Assembly: GCA_021779435.1 (NCBI GenBank) | Contig: JAJYAR010000063.1 | Span: forward strand, 1 to 9,653 | Origin: a bacterium | Lineage (GTDB): Bacteria; Verrucomicrobiota; Verrucomicrobiae; JAJYAR01 | Direction of reading: 5' to 3' | Length of the DNA: 9,653 nt | Shown: positions 1 through 6,071 of the stretch, piece after piece | Position numbering within the stretch: position 1 is the stretch's first letter | How the letters are laid out: every line of letters starts with the position of its first letter | Position numbers and translations under genes: made by a program | Notes under the pieces: model-generated | Database searches by the model: none | The model's input: only the letters and a program-made list of their open reading frames with translations | Told to the model about the DNA's origin: nothing

Positions 1-1619
1 TGGGTTCGCGGCCCGGCGCGAACGCGATCAACGCATGGATTCGAGACCGGAGCTGGACGCCCGCGGGAGAGCGGGGACGCCACTGCCAGATATTCTGGGA
101 CATTGCCGCGCGCCGACTCGTCGCCGTTGTCGATGCCTTTCGCACCATACCGGTGTATTACGCGGTGACATCGGATTGGGTGGTGTGCGCGAGCGACCTT
201 CGGCTGATCCTTGCGACCGGTGTCGTCACCCCGACGGCATCGTCTTCGGCAATCTTTCATTACCTGAATTTCTCCTATGTTCCATCCCCGTACACGGCGA
301 TTGAAGGCATTGAAAAGCTTCCGGCCGGACACGCGCTGGAATACGACAACGGCACAGCCCGCGCCACCCGGTACTGGCATCTCCGCTACCCGGAAGATCT
401 TGCCGCGCCCGAACAAGAACGGGTCGGGATGTTGCACGACCGGATCGTTTCCACGGTCCAGCGCTACCGACCGACGGAGGGCGCCTGGGGAACCTTCCTG
501 AGCGGCGGCACCGACAGTTCCAGCATCGCAGGAATCCTGGCGCGCGAACCCGGCGCGGCAAAGGTCGCCTCCTTTTCGATCGGCTTCGACGAGGAGGGAT
601 ATGACGAACTCGGCTATGCGCAGATCGCCGCGGACCACTTCGGCCTTGCGCCCCGTATGCGCCGAGTGGACGAGGCATACACGGTCGCACTGATTCCGCG
701 CCTTGCCGCCGAATTCGACGAGCCCTTCGGCAACGCCTCCGCGATTCCCACCTACGCCTGCGCGGAACTTGCTGCCGCGGAGGGCGTCACTACGCTGATC
801 GCCGGCGACGGCGGCGACGAGATCTTCGGCGGCAACGAACGCTATCGCAAGGATGTGATCTTCGACCGCTATTTCCGGGCGCCGTGGCCGGTTCGCGCTG
901 CCGGATCGATCGCAGCCCACCTGCTGAAGCCGTTCGATTTTCGCTTTGGCAATCGCGTGCGCAACTTCGTTTCCCGCGGCTCGCTGCCGAACCCCGACCG
1001 CTTTTATACCGACGATTCGTTCGCATCCGACCACTTCGCAGAACTGCTGGGCGAATCGTTCCGCAGCCGGGTGTCCCCGAACGATTCCCTGGACGTACAA
1101 CGCGCGATCTTCGCCGTTTCGCAAGCACCCAGCGAAATCCACCGGTTGATGTACCTCGACCTGATGATGACCATTGCCGACAATGACATCGTCAAGGTGA
1201 CACGCGCCGCGCGGCTTGCAAACGTGGCCGTCGCCTTTCCCTACCTGGACCGCGACCTCGTCGAGTTCACCGGCCGCCTACCGGGAAGCGACATGGTGCA
1301 TGGCCTGGAAAAGCGATACCTGTTCAAGCTTGCGATGCAAGACATCCTGCCCCAGGCGATCCGGGCCAAGAAGAAACAGGGGTTTGGCCTGCCCACCGCG
1401 GTCTGGCTCCGCAATCGTGGTGCGTACCGGGAACTGACCTACGATACGATCCTCTCCTCGAACGCGCTGGCGCGCGGGTACTTCCGCCCGGAGTTCATCC
1501 GCGAACTGCTCCAGCGCCATGATCGGGGACAGTGGGATTACTCGCCGGAACTCTATCGGCTGTTGATGCTGGAACTCTGGCACCGATCGATCACCCAGGA
1601 ACCCGTCTCCGCGCGATGA
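1..1619 (+). CDS. Asparagine-synthetase-like amidotransferase, 5' truncated by window edge
   Basis: The frame is open from base 3 to the TGA at 1617-1619, giving 538 visible residues. The start lies upstream: the GTG at 153 is internal, because the residues before it (IFWDIAARRLVAVVDAF) match the end of an AsnB glutaminase domain. The synthetase domain is well preserved. It has the ATP pyrophosphatase loop SGGTDSS (visible residues about 167-173), GDGGDE (about 268-273) and KKKQGFGLP (from about 456). The family uses glutamine and ATP to convert a carboxylate (aspartate in true AsnB) to an amide through an acyl-adenylate, in the cytoplasm. The glutaminase portion looks eroded: the usual GRDRFGxKPLYY reads VVDAFRTIPVYY. 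The enzyme may therefore depend on free ammonia or a partner, or have another role; the N-terminus is needed to judge. Its stop overlaps the next gene's start (ATGA), implying translational coupling. In a glycan cluster the acceptor could be a uronic-acid-type sugar, but that is inference. Family call is firm; substrate is unknown. Confidence 0.9.
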   Translation, partial: GSRPGANAINAWIRDRSWTPAGERGRHCQIFWDIAARRLVAVVDAFRTIPVYYAVTSDWVVCASDLRLILATGVVTPTASSSAIFHYLNFSYVPSPYTAIEGIEKLPAGHALEYDNGTARATRYWHLRYPEDLAAPEQERVGMLHDRIVSTVQRYRPTEGAWGTFLSGGTDSSSIAGILAREPGAAKVASFSIGFDEEGYDELGYAQIAADHFGLAPRMRRVDEAYTVALIPRLAAEFDEPFGNASAIPTYACAELAAAEGVTTLIAGDGGDEIFGGNERYRKDVIFDRYFRAPWPVRAAGSIAAHLLKPFDFRFGNRVRNFVSRGSLPNPDRFYTDDSFASDHFAELLGESFRSRVSPNDSLDVQRAIFAVSQAPSEIHRLMYLDLMMTIADNDIVKVTRAARLANVAVAFPYLDRDLVEFTGRLPGSDMVHGLEKRYLFKLAMQDILPQAIRAKKKQGFGLPTAVWLRNRGAYRELTYDTILSSNALARGYFRPEFIRELLQRHDRGQWDYSPELYRLLMLELWHRSITQEPVSAR

Positions 1620-2830
1620 AGCCGTATTTCCAACCTCCTCGTGTGCTGTTCGTTCTGGAGAGCGTCTTTCCCAAACGCGGAGGCGGTGGCGCCGAAGCGC
1701 AGGTGCTTACCTTGGCGCACCGGATGCGAACCCTTGGAATCGACGTCGCGGTCATCGCCCCCATGGTTCCCGACGGCCCGCAGCGCGCATCCGATGACGT
1801 CGGCGGCGTGCCGGTTCGGCGCATTGCGTACCCCAAGGTTCCGATGGTCGGTGCGGCGATCATGCTGCTGCGCCTCATGCGCATCCTCGTTCGCGAACGT
1901 CGGAACACGGTTGCGATTCACGCCCACATCGCGCACAACATGGCATCGGTGTGTTGCGTAACGGGGCGGCTGCTCGGAACGCCCGTGATCGTCAAACTTA
2001 CCGGATTCCACGAAATATCCGGAGGGATACTCGATTCCGATGCCGGCCTACCCTCGCGCCTGCGCCGCCATGCGTTGCGCCGCGCGAGCTATGTCCAGGC
2101 GACGAGCGGCAGGATTTCCAGCCTCCTGCGCGATGCCGGCTTCGCCGACGCGCAGATCCGGCGAATTTCGAACGCCGTCGACATCGATCGGCTAGCCAAA
2201 GCACCGGAAAAGGTCGATCGGGATTCCATCCGTGGCGGCGCCGCGCGGGTTGGCATCTATGTTGGCCGACTGGCGCCGGAAAAAGGACTCGAGCATCTCC
2301 TCCGGTCCTGGAAGGCCGCATTGGACCGCCGCCGGGACATTCGCCTCGTGCTCGTCGGCGATGGTCCGCTCCGCAACGAGTTGGAGCAAATGGCCCGGGA
2401 TCTGCATATCCATGACGCGCTATGGTTCGCCGGCCACACCGATGAAGTTGGCGACTACCTCCACGCGGCGGACTTCGCCATTCTTCCTTCCCTGAGCGAA
2501 GGCCTCTCCAACGCCATGCTCGAGGCCATGGCGGCCGGTCTCCCGATGCTCGGGTCGCGGGTCAGCGGAACCGAGGATTTCGTCGTACCCGGCGAGACCG
2601 GCTGGCTCTTCGAGCCCGGAGACGAAGCCGGCCTGGCATCCCGTCTCGCCGAAATCGCCGACATGGCTCCGGATACCCTGCGCGCGATCGGCGCGCGCGC
2701 GCAAGCGTCGGTGGCCGGAGCGGCATCGATCGACGCCGTGGTCCGCCAGCTTCTCACGCTCTATGGGCTGGACCGCATCGCTGAGCAGCCGCTCGGGGCC
2801 CGTGCGGCCGGACACCCGGAAGGAACTTGA
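1616..2830 (+). CDS. GT4-family glycosyltransferase (GT-B fold)
   Basis: This 404-residue protein has the usual GT4 length. The ATG at 1616 is chosen because it overlaps the previous stop as ATGA and is followed directly by a Rossmann-type strand (PRVLFVLESVFPKRGGGGAE) with the glycine-rich acceptor-side loop. The GTG at 1532 in the same frame lies deep in the upstream gene. The C-terminal donor-binding half shows YVGRLAPEKGLEHLL (about residues 215-230), LVLVGDGPL, the LPSLSEGLSNAMLEAMAAG segment with the EX7E pair at Glu295 and Glu303, and SGTEDFVVPGETGWLFEPGD. Such enzymes are retaining, metal-independent transferases that use nucleotide-activated sugars. They usually act at the cytoplasmic face of the inner membrane on lipid-linked repeat units. 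No transmembrane segment is apparent. No good Shine-Dalgarno is near the start (AGGA at 1597-1600 is 15 bases away), so reinitiation from the upstream gene is likely. Donor and acceptor sugars cannot be read from sequence. Confidence 0.93.
   Translation: MKPYFQPPRVLFVLESVFPKRGGGGAEAQVLTLAHRMRTLGIDVAVIAPMVPDGPQRASDDVGGVPVRRIAYPKVPMVGAAIMLLRLMRILVRERRNTVAIHAHIAHNMASVCCVTGRLLGTPVIVKLTGFHEISGGILDSDAGLPSRLRRHALRRASYVQATSGRISSLLRDAGFADAQIRRISNAVDIDRLAKAPEKVDRDSIRGGAARVGIYVGRLAPEKGLEHLLRSWKAALDRRRDIRLVLVGDGPLRNELEQMARDLHIHDALWFAGHTDEVGDYLHAADFAILPSLSEGLSNAMLEAMAAGLPMLGSRVSGTEDFVVPGETGWLFEPGDEAGLASRLAEIADMAPDTLRAIGARAQASVAGAASIDAVVRQLLTLYGLDRIAEQPLGARAAGHPEGT
2820..2824 (+). promoter_or_regulatory. 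Ribosome binding site deciding the start of the second amidotransferase
   Basis: AAGGA (within GGAAGGA, 2818-2824) lies 11 bases before ATG 2836 but only 2 bases before the alternative TTG at 2827. The spacing is slightly long for the ATG but impossible for the TTG. The ATG also puts the required catalytic cysteine at position 2, so it is the correct start. Confidence 0.65.
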
Positions 2831-2835
2831 ACGCC

Positions 2836-4725
2836 ATGTGCGGAATCGCAGGACTCGCCTTTCCCCAAGCCGACCGCCGACCCGAACCCGGTGTCGTCGA
2901 TCGGATGTGCAAGCTGATCACCCATCGGGGACCGGACGACCAGGGAATCTTCGAGTGCGACTTTGCGCACATCGGCATGCGCCGACTGGCCATCATCGAT
3001 CTCCACAGCGGCCATCAGCCGATCCACAACGAAGACCGCAGCGTATGGGTCGTATTCAATGGCGAGATCTACAACTTCCGCGAATTGCGGGCGCGGCTCG
3101 AACGAGCCGGCCACCAATTCACGACGGACTCGGACACCGAATGCATCGTCCACGCCTACGAAGAATATGGCGATGCCTGCTTTGCCGAACTTCGCGGCAT
3201 GTTCGGCATTGCGATTCTCGATCTTTCCCGCCGACGTCTGCTGCTCGGCCGCGACCGTTTCGGAAAAAAGCCGCTCTACTACACGGTGACGCGGGACGGC
3301 ACCTTCGCCTTCGCCTCCGAGTTGAAATCGCTCTATGCGGTTCCGGGTTTCGAGCCTGCCATCGCCCCCACCTCCGTGCGCGACTTCTTCGCCTTGGGGT
3401 ACGTCCCCCAACCCGCGACGATCTACGATGGCGTACACAAGCTGCCGGCGGGCCACCGCCTGCGCTTCGAAGCCGGCCGGATCGCCATCGACCGGTACTG
3501 GCAGCTCGACTACGGACCGAAGTGGCGCGAAAGCGAAGCCGAACTCGAAGAGCGCCTCCTCGCCCACCTGGAAGATGCGGTGCGCGTGCGGCTGGCAAGC
3601 GACGTGCCATTCGGCGCATTCCTGAGCGGTGGCCTCGATTCGAGCGTCGTGGCCGCCCTGATGGCCCGCAATCTCTCGCAGCCGGTACAGACCTTCACGA
3701 TCGGGTTTCGCGAAGACGCCTTCAATGAGATTCCCGACGCGCGCGCCGTGGCGAACCACATCGGCGCGCAACATCATGAGCTGGTCGTCGACGCGAGCGC
3801 CGTTTCCCTCCTCGACGACCTCGTGTGGCATTTCGACGAACCGCTCGGCGACTCATCGGCGATTCCAACGTTTCTGGTTTCGCGCCTGGCATCCAGACAC
3901 GTCAAAATGGTGCTCTCGGGCGACGGTGGCGACGAACTATTCGGCGGCTACGATCGCTACCGCCGCTACGCCGTGCTGGAACGCCTGCGGCGTCGCTCCG
4001 GCGGCCTGGCCGGCCCGGCCCTGCGCGCCCTCGGCGCAATCCTGCCGGCACCCCGCGGCCCTCGCCTGGCGCGGATCGGCGACCGGCTGTCGCAACCGTA
4101 CCCGGACAACTATCTCTCGGGCGTCGCCTTGCATACGCGCCGGGATCTGGAGGAGTTTCTCCAACCCGAGTTCCGCGGAACCGACCCCTACGCCGGCATT
4201 CGCGGCTCCTTTCATCGCGTCGACATCGACGACCCGATGGAGCGGATCTTTTCCGGGGACATCGACAGCTACCTCGTCGACGACGTCCTCGTGAAAGTCG
4301 ACCGCATGACCATGGCGACCTCGATCGAAGCCCGCGCGCCGCTGCTCGACCAGGAGCTCGCCGCATTCGTCGCCCGCCTGCCTCGCGCCATGAAGTTCCA
4401 GGATGGCCAAGGCAAAATTCTCTTGCGACGCGTCGCGGCCCGTCTGCTTCCCGAAGCCTGCCTGCAAAAGAAGAAGCAGGGGTTCGGCATTCCGCTGGCG
4501 CACTGGTTCCGCACCGAACTGCGTACGCTGATGGCCGACACGCTCGAGGACCGCAGTTTCCGCGAGCGCCAAGTGTTTGATACCGATGCGGTGCGGCGGG
4601 CGTTCGCCCGCCACCTTGCCGGAGAACGCGACCACGGCGAGTTGCTGTGGCTCATCCTGGTATTTGAGTTGTGGGCGCGGAGATTTCTGGACGACCTTCC
4701 GACGGAACCGCAAAGGCGATCCTGA
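2836..4725 (+). CDS. asnB: AsnB-type glutamine-hydrolysing amidotransferase (asparagine synthetase family)
   Basis: This is a complete 629-residue class II glutamine amidotransferase plus synthetase. The ATG at 2836 gives MCGIAGL, so removal of Met exposes Cys2, the glutaminase nucleophile. Canonical glutaminase residues are present: R49-R50 (MRRLAIIDL), NGEIYN at 75-80, DTE at 100-102, and GRDRFGKKPLYY at 138-149 followed by FASELKSL. The synthetase half has SGGLDSS at 264-270, SGDGGDELFGG at 361-371, the VDRMTMATSIEARAPLLD segment, and KKKQGFGIP from 545. Ammonia released at Cys2 would be channelled to an adenylated carboxylate. Classical AsnB is about 550 residues. A length near 629 is nearer to the amidotransferases found in exopolysaccharide clusters, including those associated with exosortase A systems, although no exosortase gene is visible here. 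It follows the glycosyltransferase by 5 bases and its stop overlaps the next start. It could make asparagine or amidate a sugar; context favours the latter, weakly. The gene symbol denotes the family only. Confidence 0.93.
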   Translation: MCGIAGLAFPQADRRPEPGVVDRMCKLITHRGPDDQGIFECDFAHIGMRRLAIIDLHSGHQPIHNEDRSVWVVFNGEIYNFRELRARLERAGHQFTTDSDTECIVHAYEEYGDACFAELRGMFGIAILDLSRRRLLLGRDRFGKKPLYYTVTRDGTFAFASELKSLYAVPGFEPAIAPTSVRDFFALGYVPQPATIYDGVHKLPAGHRLRFEAGRIAIDRYWQLDYGPKWRESEAELEERLLAHLEDAVRVRLASDVPFGAFLSGGLDSSVVAALMARNLSQPVQTFTIGFREDAFNEIPDARAVANHIGAQHHELVVDASAVSLLDDLVWHFDEPLGDSSAIPTFLVSRLASRHVKMVLSGDGGDELFGGYDRYRRYAVLERLRRRSGGLAGPALRALGAILPAPRGPRLARIGDRLSQPYPDNYLSGVALHTRRDLEEFLQPEFRGTDPYAGIRGSFHRVDIDDPMERIFSGDIDSYLVDDVLVKVDRMTMATSIEARAPLLDQELAAFVARLPRAMKFQDGQGKILLRRVAARLLPEACLQKKKQGFGIPLAHWFRTELRTLMADTLEDRSFRERQVFDTDAVRRAFARHLAGERDHGELLWLILVFELWARRFLDDLPTEPQRRS

Positions 4726-6071
4726 TGACCGACACCCCCAAATCGACCTCTGCAGTTCACCCTGCCGTGGCGTTGCCGACCCAAGGACTCCCGGGGGGCC
4801 TCTTCTTCCTGTTGTCGATCCTCGTCATTTACGGCGTTTTTCAGTCGCACTACAACATCAACCTCGGCATCCCCGGGGTGAATCCGCTCAATCTCGTGTT
4901 CCTCCTGGCCTGGGGTGCGACGCTCTCGCTCCCTTCCGAGCGGTCAACCAAAATGCCGCTCCGCGGATCCTTTTTCCTACTCTTCGCCGCGATGATCTGG
5001 GGACTTCTCATCGGCGAAATGCAAGACACCTCGCAAGTCGGCAACGATTTCATCGCGCTAAAGGACGCCGTCTTCTATCCGCTGTACTACTTCCTGTTCT
5101 TCCGGTCCGTACGAGGACTGCGCGGCATCCGAACAATGTTCGCGGTGTTGCTATTCGTCGGATTCCTGGTGGCCGTCGAAGGGGTCCGCCAGGCACTGGA
5201 CTACGGGCTCTTCCACTATAAGGAATCCGCGCGCGTTTCCGGGCCCTTCGGCGCGAGCAGCGCGTCTAATATTGCATCCGCGTATTACGCCTCGATTCTC
5301 CCGCTATTCGTCTCGGTCGCCATATTCCGGAAATCGCATCCCTGGCAACGCATCGTCGCGGCGGGTTGCGCCTTTCTCGTCATTTTCGCGACGTTCTACA
5401 CCTACTCCCGGCAGGCGTATTTCATCGAGGCGTTCGTCTTACTGCTGATGATCATGCGCCGCCGAAAGTTGCTCGCGATGATTCTCGTCGCGGTCCTTTC
5501 GCTCACATATCAACTGTGGCTTCCGGACACCGTATTGCAGCGCATCGACATGACCGAACAGGTCAACACGTCGGGATCTGTAACGCTCGATGCGAGCACT
5601 GAAAGCCGGCTGGTTATCTGGGCTGGCGCGATGCGCATGCTGGCCGACCATCCCCTGGGGGTCGGCTTGAACCATTTTCACCGCCTGCTCCATCAATACG
5701 TTCCACAAGTCCCGGTGGCGGACGCGCACAATTTCTATGTCTTCTTCACCACGGAGACCGGACCACTGGGATTCCTCGTACTCGTCCTGTTTTTTCTCAA
5801 TCTATTGCGGATCGCCAGAAACATTGAGAAAGCCGCCAAGGGAGAGATAAGTTCCATCCTCGGCCAAGCCCTGACCGCGTCCACCATCGCGATCATCCTT
5901 TCGAATCTCTACGGAAGCCGCCTGCTGAACGGCGACATGATGCTGTCGTACTGGGTATTTGCCGCAATCTGCGCGCGATACCTGGTTATCGCACAACGAA
6001 CCACTGAAGAAACCCCGGAGCGGACGGTCAATGAATATCCCATACCCACTGGGCTCCGACGTCCGACCTGA
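4725..6071 (+). CDS. O-antigen ligase / Wzy polymerase superfamily membrane protein
   Basis: This is a 448-residue polytopic inner-membrane protein. The ATG at 4725 shares one base with the preceding stop (TGATG) and has AAAGG at 4712-4716, 8 bases upstream. The GTG at 4671 in the same frame lies inside the upstream gene. Hydrophobic segments recur along the chain (for example LFFLLSILVIYGVF, FFLLFAAMIWGLLIG, CAFLVIFATFYTY, FLVLVLFFLNLL), consistent with roughly ten to twelve membrane spans. A long polar loop at about residues 265-350 holds the family signature: ESRLVIWAGAMRMLADHPLGVGL, then DAHNFYVFFTTETGPLGF with His335. This matches the Wzy_C/WaaL periplasmic loop, where Arg and His residues act in transfer from undecaprenyl diphosphate. 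The protein either polymerises repeat units or ligates the chain to an acceptor; sequence alone does not separate the two. A polymerase fits better in an operon with repeat-unit glycosyltransferases. Its 3' end overlaps the convergent beta-helix gene by 44 bases. Confidence 0.88.
   Translation: MTDTPKSTSAVHPAVALPTQGLPGGLFFLLSILVIYGVFQSHYNINLGIPGVNPLNLVFLLAWGATLSLPSERSTKMPLRGSFFLLFAAMIWGLLIGEMQDTSQVGNDFIALKDAVFYPLYYFLFFRSVRGLRGIRTMFAVLLFVGFLVAVEGVRQALDYGLFHYKESARVSGPFGASSASNIASAYYASILPLFVSVAIFRKSHPWQRIVAAGCAFLVIFATFYTYSRQAYFIEAFVLLLMIMRRRKLLAMILVAVLSLTYQLWLPDTVLQRIDMTEQVNTSGSVTLDASTESRLVIWAGAMRMLADHPLGVGLNHFHRLLHQYVPQVPVADAHNFYVFFTTETGPLGFLVLVLFFLNLLRIARNIEKAAKGEISSILGQALTASTIAIILSNLYGSRLLNGDMMLSYWVFAAICARYLVIAQRTTEETPERTVNEYPIPTGLRRPT

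Noticed and set aside
153..1619. GTG at 153 as the start of the first amidotransferase
   Set aside because: The frame stays open to base 3 and the upstream codons encode recognisable family sequence, so the gene is truncated by the window rather than starting there.
2688..2703. Alternating CG run (GCGCGCGCGC type) near the end of the first GT4 gene
   Set aside because: It is short, inside normal Arg/Ala coding sequence of a GC-rich gene, and explained by codon use rather than by a structural element.
2827..2835. TTG at 2827 as the start of the second amidotransferase
   Set aside because: It would add three residues before the Met-Cys-Gly start and block exposure of the catalytic Cys; the Shine-Dalgarno is also only 2 bases away.
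2761..3831. Long minus-strand open frame (about 356 codons) opposite the second amidotransferase
   Set aside because: It lies antisense to a gene with unmistakable motifs and shows no recognisable domain. High-GC genes commonly leave such shadow frames open.
3937..4713. Minus-strand open frame of about 258 codons
   Set aside because: Same reasoning: a shadow of the second amidotransferase with no domain signature.
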